Positions 8,395 to 16,377 are shown, counted from the first letter of the stretch. The stretch is DNA of 18,977 nt from Desulfurococcales archaeon ex4484_217_1 (GCA_002254745.1 NJED01000006.1:1-18977); one strand, 5' to 3'. The notes: generated by a model not told the origin, from the sequence alone. Translations and numbers: made by a program.

Positions 8395-9495
8395 ATGAGG
8401 TTAATCCCTGAAGCTATGCGTCCTGAAGTCGCTAAAGCAAAAGAGATATTGAAAAAAGCGAATATGGTAACACTAGTATACCATGATGATGCCGATGGCG
8501 TATGCTCGGCTGCTTTAGCAATGCTTGGCTTAAACAAACTAAGAGTAAACATAAGGAGAAAAATCTGCCTTGAAAAACTCTTTCCACAAGCAATAAAGGC
8601 TATACACTCTGAACAAGCAGAAAATGACGTTGTTCTATATGTGGACCTAGGATCTCCTCATGTAGACAAGGTAATTAGAGAAATTAAGAACGAAAAAGTA
8701 ATTATAATCGACCATCATGACCCTAAAAGAATCACAAGCGAGAACGTCATACATATTAATCCTGAGCTTTACGGATTGACAGGAGAACGTGACGCTGAGT
8801 ATGTAAATAAAGTAAGAGTATTGAGATCAAGGAAAACTGTTAGGTACTACGTAGACTTCCATGGTCTAAGAAAACCCCACACAGCGCTTTCATCAATGCT
8901 TTCAACCATGGCTAGCATAGGGTATTATAATGGTGGGCCGGAAAAAGCTGTAAGAAGCTGTATTGAAGGATTTAGTGAAGATATTCTGAAATTCCATGAT
9001 AGAATGAAGGCTCTAAAAAGTGAACTATTCAAGAAAGCTTACGATAAAGTATATGCTCATGGACTAAGTATGGGGAAATATGTTCAATGGTTTGATATAG
9101 GTGATTTATTTTACAATATCGGAGTAAAAAGTATAGGCCTCTTTACCTCGCAGTTAAAGTATAGGAGAATTGTTGATCAAGAAAAATATCTGTTGGGGTT
9201 TATGAAAATGAACCCTAATATACCTGGACTAGGTAAGCTTGAAGGAGATTTCGTTAAGGTTTCAGGGAGAACCCCGCCAGCGTTAGATGAGAAGGTTAGA
9301 AAAGGAACCATGCCGGGATTAGGTAAGATCATGACCGAAGCTGCAGAAGAAGTAGGAGGTTTCGCTGATGGCCATGATTTTGCTGCATCAGGAATTATAG
9401 GTGCGAATAGAATCTTAGCATTTATTGAGAAGTTTGAGGAAAAAGTGGAAGAGAAAATTGAGAGAAAAGGATTATTTAAATACTTCATTAAATGA
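8395..9495 (+). CDS. DHH-family phosphoesterase (RecJ/GAN-like)
   Basis: This 366-residue protein has the DHH catalytic set: HDDADG (30-35), a lone aspartate in YVDLG (D84), and DHHD (106-109) for binding two Mn2+ or Mg2+ ions. A C-terminal DHHA1-like site GGFADGHDFAASG (321-333) normally holds the nucleic acid or nucleotide substrate. Archaeal members include the GINS-associated nuclease and the RecJ/Cdc45-like subunits of the replicative helicase; others cut short RNAs or dinucleotides. All metal-binding positions are present, so an active nuclease is predicted. It starts 2 bases after polB with GGAGG (8384-8388 region) inside the polB end, indicating co-translation and a replication or repair role. 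The tail RKGLFKYF (357-364) resembles a PIP box lacking the usual glutamine. The 3' end overlaps convergent dnaG by 24 bases. Confidence 0.88.
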   Translation: MRLIPEAMRPEVAKAKEILKKANMVTLVYHDDADGVCSAALAMLGLNKLRVNIRRKICLEKLFPQAIKAIHSEQAENDVVLYVDLGSPHVDKVIREIKNEKVIIIDHHDPKRITSENVIHINPELYGLTGERDAEYVNKVRVLRSRKTVRYYVDFHGLRKPHTALSSMLSTMASIGYYNGGPEKAVRSCIEGFSEDILKFHDRMKALKSELFKKAYDKVYAHGLSMGKYVQWFDIGDLFYNIGVKSIGLFTSQLKYRRIVDQEKYLLGFMKMNPNIPGLGKLEGDFVKVSGRTPPALDEKVRKGTMPGLGKIMTEAAEEVGGFADGHDFAASGIIGANRILAFIEKFEEKVEEKIERKGLFKYFIK

Positions 9496-10662
9496 GTAAA
9501 TTTTCACTGCAAGTGGTCTTTTCATTATTCCTCCTATTCTAGCCCCTATGACGTACCTTACGTTCTTAGATGCAGCAATGTCTACAAGTCTTTGAGTCAC
9601 AACACCATCAAATATAATCGCGTAAATTTCTTTAGCGGATTTACTTAGGTTTTCTACGAGCTCTCTTACCGGAAACTCCTCAATAAGCTTCCATTCTCTA
9701 TCATATATTCTCGCCTTCAATGTTCCTTGAAGACTCTTTATGTCTTCGAGAACGTTATGTGGTATGATAAGTTCTTCTCTTCTTCTTTCTTCTACCTTTT
9801 TTGTTACTGTTCTTTCCTCTCTCGAAATTTCCTTTGCCAATCTTTTTTCTTTTTCACTGCTTAAGTACTGTTCTACTGGGACAGCATTTTTAAGAGCTTT
9901 TACTATTTCCTTCCCCGTAAGTTCCTCAACTTCCTTTCCCGACGGAGCTCTTACTATATAGTCTAGATCTACGAACTTTATTAGCTCTTTGAGTATGAGG
10001 TCTCCGCCTCTATCTCCATCTAAGAAGGCTATTGTTGTTTTTTCTTTACTAAGTTTAATTATGGTTTCCGGTATTTTTGTTCCTGCTCCTTCTATTGCTA
10101 TTACATTCCTATATCCATGCTTTAACATGTTAATTACATCAGCTCTTCCTTCAACTAAAATTATGGTATCTGCTTTATCAACATCCGGCCCTGCGGGAAG
10201 ACCTTCAGGACCATACTTTATTATTTCCGCGCTTCTAACATCCCTAATGACGTTATTCACTATTTCCTTAACATCTATTCTCCTTTCTTGAATCATTTTC
10301 TGTAAAATTTCTTTGGCTCTTTCTACAACCTTCCTTATCTTCTCCATTCTTAAATCTAATATTTCTTCTATCCTAACTTTTGCTGGGTATGGTCCTACTC
10401 TATCTACCACTTCTAGAAGAGCAGCAAGTAGTGCTGTTTCCACCCTGTCAAGGTTTGAAGGAATAACTATTTCGCCTATGCTTCTCGAACCTATAGTCTT
10501 TAATTCAACTTGTATTCTTCCTATTCTTCCCCTGTCTTGAAGCTCTCTTAAATCATAGTCTTCGCCTAATAATCCTTCAGTCTGTCCAAATATTGCTCCA
10601 ATTACATCAGGTTTTTCAACGATGCCTTCAACTTCGATTTTTGCTTTAATTAAGTATTTCAA
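9472..10662 (-). CDS. dnaG: DnaG-type primase (archaeal, Toprim domain)
   Basis: This 396-residue archaeal DnaG begins with the family-typical KYLIKAKIEVEG and KPDVIGAIFGQTEGLLG (18-33). The central Toprim domain has the catalytic glutamate in LVEGRADV (E171) and the metal-binding DGDRGGD (215-221). Residues about 270-300 are highly charged and probably form a coiled coil, and a C-terminal conserved domain ends at 396. Archaeal DnaG makes RNA primers in vitro and also associates with the RNA exosome, so its role may be in replication or RNA decay. The start is TTG at 10662: a stop codon lies two codons upstream in frame, and the following residues match the expected N-terminus. It follows tyrS by 7 bases, with a GGTGA Shine-Dalgarno overlapping the tyrS stop. 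Confidence 0.95.
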   Translation of the reverse strand: MKYLIKAKIEVEGIVEKPDVIGAIFGQTEGLLGEDYDLRELQDRGRIGRIQVELKTIGSRSIGEIVIPSNLDRVETALLAALLEVVDRVGPYPAKVRIEEILDLRMEKIRKVVERAKEILQKMIQERRIDVKEIVNNVIRDVRSAEIIKYGPEGLPAGPDVDKADTIILVEGRADVINMLKHGYRNVIAIEGAGTKIPETIIKLSKEKTTIAFLDGDRGGDLILKELIKFVDLDYIVRAPSGKEVEELTGKEIVKALKNAVPVEQYLSSEKEKRLAKEISREERTVTKKVEERRREELIIPHNVLEDIKSLQGTLKARIYDREWKLIEEFPVRELVENLSKSAKEIYAIIFDGVVTQRLVDIAASKNVRYVIGARIGGIMKRPLAVKIYSFNEVFK

Positions 10663-10669
10663 GCACTAC

Positions 10670-10674
10670 TCACC
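10670..10674 (-). promoter_or_regulatory. Shine-Dalgarno site that fixes the dnaG TTG start
   Basis: On the minus strand GGTGA contains the tyrS stop codon TGA and lies 7 bases before the TTG at 10662. This explains both the rare start codon and coupling of dnaG translation to tyrS. Confidence 0.7.
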
Positions 10675-11752
10675 TTGTAATGGTCATTTTAAGCATATCT
10701 TCAAGCAGCCTCTTAGCCCCAATGTTTCTCATGAAATATGATCTTACTGGTTCCAAATACTCTATTAATGCATCCGCTACAGCATTTTTTAGGTCTAGTG
10801 GATGTATTTTCCCCTCCCTATATAACTTTTCTAATTCATTAAAGCTTTGCACTTCTAATGTTCCACCATATTTTTCTGGTCTTTTGATTATTAATGAGAA
10901 GTTAGGTTGCTTGAACAAAATGTACCTTGCTATTTCAATTACCGGGTTATATTCTACGATTTTAGGGGGGCAGAATGCTTTTCTTATTTTCTTCCTTACA
11001 TCTTCTGGTGAATCATGAATTAATATTGTTGATTCTGGCTTCGATTTGCTCATTTTAGTGCTTAACATTAACTCCTCTCGGCTAAGAACTTCCATTCTTT
11101 GAGCTCCTTGAAGACCAGTTAGTAAAGGCGTATGGATAGCTATCGGCTTTTTTAGTTTGAGTTTTTCAGCGACATCTCTAGCAAGCATGTGTGCTTTTCT
11201 TTGATCCATACCCCCTAAGGCTATATCAACATCTAAGTAGAACATGTCAGCAACTTGCATTGGAGGATATATGAGCTTTGAAAAGTCCAATTCTGCTTCA
11301 CTTTCCCTTCTACCCATAATTGTCAGTGCTCTCTTCACTCTTGCCAGAGTTGCGTTTTTCGCTATCCTTAACACTAATTCCCAATATTCCTTATTTTTAA
11401 CGAGATCTTCTGCGTCAATAATACGTAGTTTACTAACACTAACCCCTAACGCTTTTAACGAGTGCTCCACATATTTAGCACATTTCCTTATATTATCTAA
11501 ATTACCTCCCAGCTTATCATTGATCCATGCATGCCATGTTGCCTCTAAGAGAATGGTTTCAATGCCAGCATTTAAGAAATCCTGAAGCTTCTTAGCCCAG
11601 ATAATCCAGCCTATGTGAAATAAACCACTAGGTTCAAAACCTAAATATGCCTTCAGTTTCTCACCGGATTCAAGTTTAGTTTTCAGTTCTTTTACCGTAA
11701 CTACTTCGACTACATCCTTAGTTATCATATGTAGCCTTGTCTCTACATTCAT
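10670..11752 (-). CDS. tyrS: Tyrosyl-tRNA synthetase
   Basis: This 360-residue class I synthetase charges tRNA-Tyr. The HIGH-type signature appears as GLFHIGW (43-49) after YLGFEPSG (36-43). The tyrosine pocket includes Y162, Q166 and D169 in YPPMQVADMFYLDVDIALGG, followed by MDQRK (182-186). The KMSKS loop is exact at 233-237. The short C-terminal helical domain matches the compact archaeal and eukaryotic TyrRS form, which lacks the bacterial S4 domain. The start is ATG with AGGTG 8 bases upstream. The 163-base gap to pheT holds a strongly folded, GC-rich element that would be part of the tyrS leader if transcribed through. dnaG follows 7 bases downstream. Confidence 0.94.
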   Translation of the reverse strand: MNVETRLHMITKDVVEVVTVKELKTKLESGEKLKAYLGFEPSGLFHIGWIIWAKKLQDFLNAGIETILLEATWHAWINDKLGGNLDNIRKCAKYVEHSLKALGVSVSKLRIIDAEDLVKNKEYWELVLRIAKNATLARVKRALTIMGRRESEAELDFSKLIYPPMQVADMFYLDVDIALGGMDQRKAHMLARDVAEKLKLKKPIAIHTPLLTGLQGAQRMEVLSREELMLSTKMSKSKPESTILIHDSPEDVRKKIRKAFCPPKIVEYNPVIEIARYILFKQPNFSLIIKRPEKYGGTLEVQSFNELEKLYREGKIHPLDLKNAVADALIEYLEPVRSYFMRNIGAKRLLEDMLKMTITR

Positions 11753-11773
11753 GGAATTAACACCTAGCTAACA

Positions 11774-11889
11774 GGGGCCGCCGAACCCGCTGTCCTCGCC
11801 AGCTAACACCTAACTTCATAGTCGGCCTAAAGCCGTCTCCGTAGGCTCTTCTCTGGCGAGGAGGGGTTGGTCACAGGTTCGGCGGCCCT
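11774..11889 (-). ncRNA. Candidate structured RNA or leader element of unknown family upstream of tyrS
   Basis: This GC-rich block stands out between pheT and tyrS. Its ends form a perfect 13-bp stem (11775-11787 with 11876-11888). After an asymmetric internal loop of 5 and 13 bases comes a 10-bp stem (11793-11802 with 11853-11862) enclosing about 50 bases. Inside, competing hairpins are possible: CGGC/GCCG at 11823-11835, or GCCTA/TAGGC at 11825-11829 with 11842-11846. Neither strand shows a tRNA cloverleaf, RNase P core motifs, C/D boxes or an ACA tail at the right place. The minus strand is favoured because the genes on both sides run that way and the element ends 21 bases before the tyrS ATG. 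It could be a cis-acting leader or a processed independent RNA. No clear own promoter was found. Confidence 0.6.
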
Positions 11890-11915
11890 CTTTAAACTAG
11901 ATATTAACTAGCTGT

Positions 11916-13583
11916 TTAATGTTTTTCCCAAAGGTCAGTTACATCTACTTCAAATAGGGCAATGGGGTATTCGATACCTATTTCCTCTAGGAGGAATCGG
12001 GGGTTGAGCTCCCCTATTATGCCTCTTTCTTCTCCTTCTACGATTATTTTAGCTGTTCTTCCCTTTATGAAGAGCTTGGGGGCTGTTTTTACCTCTTCAA
12101 GTTTCATGTTCAAACCAAGATTATCAGCTAAAGAGTAAAGCACTGCTTGAATGTCTTCGAACCCTACTTTGTATGATAGCACACCTGCAGCAAGTTTCGT
12201 CCTAGTCTGTGGCTTACCTTTAACAACTACTACAGTGTCCCCTACTTCAAAAACTTTCACTGGATGATCCTCGTGCTGATTAGCTTTCAAAAACATGATG
12301 ATATTAGGTATAATGCTTGTCCGTATAGTATCGTATAGTGGTGAGATAGGGTTTAATATTTCAACATGCTTTATCCTTTCTAGTCCAAGCATTCCCTCCA
12401 ACATACTGCTTGAAGATAGAGTAAATGTTAGGATCTCTTGAAAACCTAAGCCAATCATGATTTCTCGTAGTTTCCTCAAATACTTTGTTTTCTTAAGTTC
12501 TTTACCTATAGTGAATATTCTAGGGACTTCAGGTTTAAGGTTCTCGTAGCCTATAGCTATGGCAACGTCCTCTACGATATCTATAGGGTGCAAAATATCG
12601 TATCTATATGGTGGACTAATTACCTTCAACGCTTGGTCGTTAACTATTTCAACTTTATGTCTTAGAGACTCGAGAAGGCTTATGATATTTTCTTGTGTTA
12701 AATTCTGCATACCGAGATTGTTTCTAATATATTCAAGACCAACCTCAGTTATTATGGGTTCTAGTTTAGGGGTGCAATACACTTCATTTCCATCAACCAT
12801 GCTTATTAACCCTATATACTCAGCATTCTCGGCAAGTGTTGTAGCTATCAGGTCCAAAGTTTTTTCTACAGTGTACTTGTCAGTACCTGTTATGTCAATA
12901 AATAAGTTTCTTGTACTCTCCTCTACCTTCGTGTCTTCACTATTAAGTATTGGAGGCATCGAAAGAGTTTGGTTCTTATCCGTTACTAGGTGCGGATATT
13001 TACTGAAACATCTTACCAAATGAGCATATTTTCTACCTTTATCGGTAAGTTCCAAAATTTCATCTGCTGTTAACTCTCTATCATAACCAAGCGGGGTGTA
13101 CTTTATTTTCGCAGGTTCCTCAGCTCTATAAAGGATGATGTTTGAGTTCAGTTTATCCAGATCATAAAATCCTATAGCTATTTTTCTTCTATCTCTACCC
13201 ATGCTAATATTTAATTTTTCCTGAAACTGCAAAAGCTCTTCGAGAGTGTACTTATCAATATAGTATCCGTAAATCGCGGCTACAGCAATATAAGGTCTTA
13301 TGAACTTGATCTCGCCATCTAAAATTAGTTTGATATTTGTTTTTCTTATCTTATACTTGGGAAATCCTTTTTCTAGACCTAGTACTCCCTTAAGTTCCCT
13401 TGCAATACCTTCACTAATCAGTAAATCTAATCTATCTGGTGTTACTTCAATTTGCATGTTTTCTTCGTCTAATATTTCAGCTTCAACTTTAATGTTAGAT
13501 AATAATTCTACGAGTTCTTCATCGCCAATATCTTTTCCAAGCAGTTTAATAAGTCTCTTCTTTTTAATAGTAGTTACGGGCAT
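11916..13583 (-). CDS. pheT: Phenylalanyl-tRNA synthetase beta subunit
   Basis: This 555-residue protein is the archaeal/eukaryotic-type beta chain of PheRS, which lacks the N-terminal tRNA-binding domain and C-terminal anticodon-binding domain of the approximately 800-residue bacterial form. Recognisable parts are the N-terminal VTPDRLDLLISEGIARELKG (48-66), the B3/B4 editing region (about 95-260), the B5 domain with SPPYRYDILHPIDIVEDVAI (323-342), and the catalytic-like core to the end, including LNPISPLYDTIRTSI. It forms the (alpha-beta)2 enzyme with PheS and hydrolyses mischarged Tyr-tRNA-Phe. The ATG at 13583 is 6 bases after the pheS stop, with GGGGGT as ribosome site overlapping that stop, so the subunits are translationally coupled. 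Confidence 0.95.
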   Translation of the reverse strand: MPVTTIKKKRLIKLLGKDIGDEELVELLSNIKVEAEILDEENMQIEVTPDRLDLLISEGIARELKGVLGLEKGFPKYKIRKTNIKLILDGEIKFIRPYIAVAAIYGYYIDKYTLEELLQFQEKLNISMGRDRRKIAIGFYDLDKLNSNIILYRAEEPAKIKYTPLGYDRELTADEILELTDKGRKYAHLVRCFSKYPHLVTDKNQTLSMPPILNSEDTKVEESTRNLFIDITGTDKYTVEKTLDLIATTLAENAEYIGLISMVDGNEVYCTPKLEPIITEVGLEYIRNNLGMQNLTQENIISLLESLRHKVEIVNDQALKVISPPYRYDILHPIDIVEDVAIAIGYENLKPEVPRIFTIGKELKKTKYLRKLREIMIGLGFQEILTFTLSSSSMLEGMLGLERIKHVEILNPISPLYDTIRTSIIPNIIMFLKANQHEDHPVKVFEVGDTVVVVKGKPQTRTKLAAGVLSYKVGFEDIQAVLYSLADNLGLNMKLEEVKTAPKLFIKGRTAKIIVEGEERGIIGELNPRFLLEEIGIEYPIALFEVDVTDLWEKH

Positions 13584-13589
13584 GTATAA

Positions 13590-15134
13590 CTACCCCCATA
13601 GGACTCTCCTGTTCCTTAGATAGCTTATGCTTTGAGAATACAGATCACGAATATCGTCAATACCCATAATTATCATTGCTACTCTATCCACTCCTATACC
13701 CCATGCTGCTGTTGGATATTTAACATCAAGTACTTCTAACACTTCGGGTCTAAACATTCCGGCGCCGAAAGTCTCTACCCACCCTACTCTAGGATGCCAT
13801 ATATAGCCTTCAACCGATGGTTCGGTGAAAGGAAAGTATGAGGGTTTGAACTTAACTTTCTCTATACCGAGTTTTCTAAAGAATTCTTGGAGTATTCCAA
13901 GAAGATTTCTAAAGTTAAGTTCCTTATCCATAATTATTCCATCTAATTGGTGGAATTCAGGTAAATGCTTAGCATCTATTGTGTCTGGTCTATATACTTT
14001 CCCTATAGTGAACATTTTTATTGGCGGCTCTTTTCTCTTAGCCAGAAACCTTACAGAAACACTTGTTGTTTGCGTTCGTAAAATAAGCCTTTCAGCTACA
14101 TCTATGCTCCACTTATATCTCCAACCTCTAGAACCAGCTTTACCGCCGCGTTCATGAACTTCTTTAACTTTTAAGGCTATGTTCTCATCAACTTTCATCC
14201 TATTTGGGAATTTAAGTCTGAAAGTATCATGAATTTCTCTTGCTGGGTGATCTTGTGGCTGGAATAGAACATCGAAGTTCCAGAGCTCAACCTCAATTAT
14301 TGGTCCTTCAGCTTCCTCAAACCCCATGGACAATAGAATTTCTCTTATCATATCTATAAATTCTAAGTAGAAATGTTTCTTTCCAGGATAGAGCCTGGGG
14401 GGCATAGCTTTAATATTGTACGGTTTAATTTCTTTTATCAGCCATTCCTTTTTCTTAATGATGTCGTGGGTTATTGCAGTAATGTACTCTTTCTCCTCTA
14501 AAAGTAGCTTTAAACCTTCAGATGTTATTTCTACTTCAACTTCTTCGTAAACCTTTTTTCTAACAAGATTTCTAGAGAGAAGTTCAGAGACAGCATTATG
14601 TTCGGCGTTTGTAAGAGTATCTAGCCTTAAAGAACCTACTTTCACTATTTTCTCTAAAGTTTCTTCAGTTACCGTTTTAGAAGGAATACTGTCCACTATT
14701 AGCTCTGTCTCTCTTATCGTAACTTCCTTAACCTTGCCTTCACGTGTTAGTATGCGTGACTTTAGCGTTCTTGAAACTATCTTTCCCCATTTCTTTCTTC
14801 TTATCCAACCAAGTCCTATTGCTATTTCTTTTTCACTAAGCCCTGCAAGATCTTTTATTTTTTCTAGTTTAACCCTACCTCCTGCTCTATAGACTTTTTC
14901 AACAATAACTCTTTCAGGTAAACCTTCAATAGCCCTTTTAGATCCTTCATCTGTAGGTTCTATAAACTCTACCTTATTGATATGTACTATAATTGCTTTC
15001 TTTGATTTTAAGCTCTCGATAACAGACATTAAGGTGGATCTTGGGATACTCGTGTTATCTTCTATAACCTCTAAACGCGCTCTCTTAAGATTTTTTAAAG
15101 CCTCTAAAACTTTTCTCTCATTTGCAGTTAACAT
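13590..15134 (-). CDS. pheS: Phenylalanyl-tRNA synthetase alpha subunit
   Basis: This 514-residue catalytic subunit of PheRS is a class II synthetase. The N-terminal approximately 215 residues contain repeated winged-helix modules (for example ANERKVLEALKNLKRARLEV and LEKIKDLAGLSEKEIAIGL), as in archaeal and eukaryotic PheS, which bind tRNA. The catalytic core starts near 245. Motif 1 is about 254-280, motif 2 is VYRPDTIDAKHLPEFHQLDG (380-399), the phenylalanine pocket is FTEPS (436-440), and motif 3 is GIGVDR (479-484). The start at ATG 15134 is preceded by AGGTGG, a good ribosome site. pheT follows at 6 bases, and coaD lies 24 bases upstream. Confidence 0.96.
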   Translation of the reverse strand: MLTANERKVLEALKNLKRARLEVIEDNTSIPRSTLMSVIESLKSKKAIIVHINKVEFIEPTDEGSKRAIEGLPERVIVEKVYRAGGRVKLEKIKDLAGLSEKEIAIGLGWIRRKKWGKIVSRTLKSRILTREGKVKEVTIRETELIVDSIPSKTVTEETLEKIVKVGSLRLDTLTNAEHNAVSELLSRNLVRKKVYEEVEVEITSEGLKLLLEEKEYITAITHDIIKKKEWLIKEIKPYNIKAMPPRLYPGKKHFYLEFIDMIREILLSMGFEEAEGPIIEVELWNFDVLFQPQDHPAREIHDTFRLKFPNRMKVDENIALKVKEVHERGGKAGSRGWRYKWSIDVAERLILRTQTTSVSVRFLAKRKEPPIKMFTIGKVYRPDTIDAKHLPEFHQLDGIIMDKELNFRNLLGILQEFFRKLGIEKVKFKPSYFPFTEPSVEGYIWHPRVGWVETFGAGMFRPEVLEVLDVKYPTAAWGIGVDRVAMIIMGIDDIRDLYSQSISYLRNRRVLWG

Positions 15135-15158
15135 AGAATCCCACCTGCAAGTATGATA

Positions 15159-15632
15159 TTATTGAATTTCCCCTATTCTAAATCTATGAGATGAAATAGG
15201 TCTCCCTTGGTTATCCCTCACTATCGGCACTATGATCACCTTTATTTCTTTCATTTTCCTTTGCCTTCTTAAGATGTTAATCATGACCGCTCTAGGTAGT
15301 GTTTCATCGCTTACAATAATGTAATCTACGTTGTTTTCCTCTAAAACTATGTCATAAGGACCACTTATACTAACTATTTTAAACGTCTTTTTAGTGTAAA
15401 TATTTAACAATTCACTTATGTAAGTTAGCAGTTTCTTAACTCTCCTCTCATAGGGTTCAATATTTTCCCTACATATTTTATGTAATTTCTCTAAAGCATT
15501 ATCTTTCATAACACCGATTATAACATGGTCTGCAACTTCAAACGCTTTAGAAATCATTAGCTTATGCCCACTATGTAAATGATCGAACGTTCCAGCTACG
15601 ACAGCTACCTTAGGTCTTGTTGAAAATAGAGA
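15159..15632 (-). CDS. coaD: Phosphopantetheine adenylyltransferase (archaeal type), start codon unclear
   Basis: This enzyme makes dephospho-CoA from 4'-phosphopantetheine and ATP. The nucleotidyl-transfer motif GTFDHLHSGH lies just upstream of the first ATG (15557), so that ATG cannot be the true start. Reading upstream in frame gives RPKVAVVAGTFDHLHSGHKLM, the expected N-terminus, but between the in-frame TGA (15635-15633) and the motif there is no ATG, GTG or TTG. The C-terminal ISSHRFRIGEI corresponds to the ISSTxIR...GE motif of the family. A GGTGATC ribosome site (15637-15631) lies at the right place. A GTG within it starts another frame (VISIFNKT, then TAA at 15612-15610) that a +1 shift would join to the enzyme frame. 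The end given here is the limit of the open frame, not a proven start. It lies between the UPF0173 gene and pheS, in the same direction. Confidence 0.82.
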   Translation of the reverse strand, partial: SLFSTRPKVAVVAGTFDHLHSGHKLMISKAFEVADHVIIGVMKDNALEKLHKICRENIEPYERRVKKLLTYISELLNIYTKKTFKIVSISGPYDIVLEENNVDYIIVSDETLPRAVMINILRRQRKMKEIKVIIVPIVRDNQGRPISSHRFRIGEIQ

Positions 15633-15637
15633 TCACC
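15631..15637 (-). promoter_or_regulatory. Shine-Dalgarno site GGTGATC without a following canonical start codon (coaD)
   Basis: GGTGATC on the minus strand is an excellent match to the archaeal 16S rRNA 3' end. The codons of the coaD frame that follow are CTA, TTT, TCA, ACA, AGA, CCT, AAG and GTA, none of them NTG. The site shows that translation is expected to begin here. Confidence 0.55.
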
Positions 15638-15676
15638 GTTGAAAAAGGTATTGAATGGAGCTTAAAAAGTTTTCCA

Positions 15677-16348
15677 TTAGAACTCAAACTTTTCCCCGGG
15701 TTTCAAAATAACTACTCTCGTTGCTGGATATAATTCTTCTACATGCTTCTTAAACTCTTCAGGACTTCCTTTAATTACAGGGAACGTATAGTAGTGCATT
15801 GGAATAGCGACTTTAGGCTTTATAAGCTTCACAGCATACGCTGCTTCATAAGGTCCCATAGTGTACCATCCACCTATAGGTAGGAGAGCTATTTCGGGTC
15901 TGTAAAGTTCCCCTATTAGCTCCATATCTTTGAAAAGACTTGTGTCACCTGCGTGATATATTGTGGTTTCCCCACCCTTAACGATAAATCCTACCGGGTG
16001 ACCGTGTAGGCTACTGTGAAATGCTAGGGTTAAGCCTATTTTCAATCCTTTAATTTCCACTAAACTACCTATGTTTAAATCTACACAGTCTATTTCAGGG
16101 TGTTTGTTTTTAATTTCCTCGCAAATATCGAAAATAGCAACTATTTTCGCTCCTGTTTTCTTAGCTATGTCTACGGCGTTGCCTAAGTGGTCGCTGTGGT
16201 CATGGGTTACAAGCACCAGATCAGCTCTATCTACGTTCTCAAGCCTAATGGGAGACAGGGGGTTTTCTATCCATGGGTCAAGAAACACTTTAACACCGTC
16301 AATCTCAATTTCGAAAGTTGCATGGCCTAACCACTTCAAGTAACCCAT
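15677..16348 (-). CDS. UPF0173 metal-dependent hydrolase (metallo-beta-lactamase fold)
   Basis: This 223-residue cytoplasmic protein of the UPF0173 family has a metallo-beta-lactamase fold with a complete two-metal site: H9, the THDHSDH motif (48-54), H110 in AFHSSLHGHPVGF, the HAGDT motif (131-135) and H184 in PMHYYTFP. The family's natural substrate is not established. The N-terminus GYLKWLGHATFEIEIDG is typical, so the ATG at 16348 is the start, with AGGTGG at 16358-16353 as ribosome site and a TATA-like box at 16378-16390. It heads the minus-strand series UPF0173 - coaD - pheS - pheT - tyrS - dnaG. The 44-base gap to the coaD open frame is compatible with one transcript. Confidence 0.9.
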   Translation of the reverse strand: MGYLKWLGHATFEIEIDGVKVFLDPWIENPLSPIRLENVDRADLVLVTHDHSDHLGNAVDIAKKTGAKIVAIFDICEEIKNKHPEIDCVDLNIGSLVEIKGLKIGLTLAFHSSLHGHPVGFIVKGGETTIYHAGDTSLFKDMELIGELYRPEIALLPIGGWYTMGPYEAAYAVKLIKPKVAIPMHYYTFPVIKGSPEEFKKHVEELYPATRVVILKPGEKFEF

Positions 16349-16377
16349 AGGACCACCTAGAAATTAGAAATGTTTTG

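Noticed and set aside
80..11771. Shared 11-mer CACCTAGCTAA near the tRNA-Ser 5' end (80-90) and before tyrS (11761-11771)
   Set aside because: Many 11-base matches are expected by chance in 19 kb, and the two copies lie in different positions relative to their genes.
11774..11889. The element as a tRNA, RNase P RNA, C/D or H/ACA guide RNA
   Set aside because: There is no cloverleaf or TTCAAAT-like T loop, no GAGGAAAGTC core, no RTGATGA/CTGA pair, and no ACA at the expected distance from the 3' end on either strand. The 13-bp outer stem is too long for an acceptor stem.
15159..15557. coaD starting at ATG 15557
   Set aside because: This would remove the GTFDHLHSGH nucleotide-binding motif that is encoded in frame immediately upstream.
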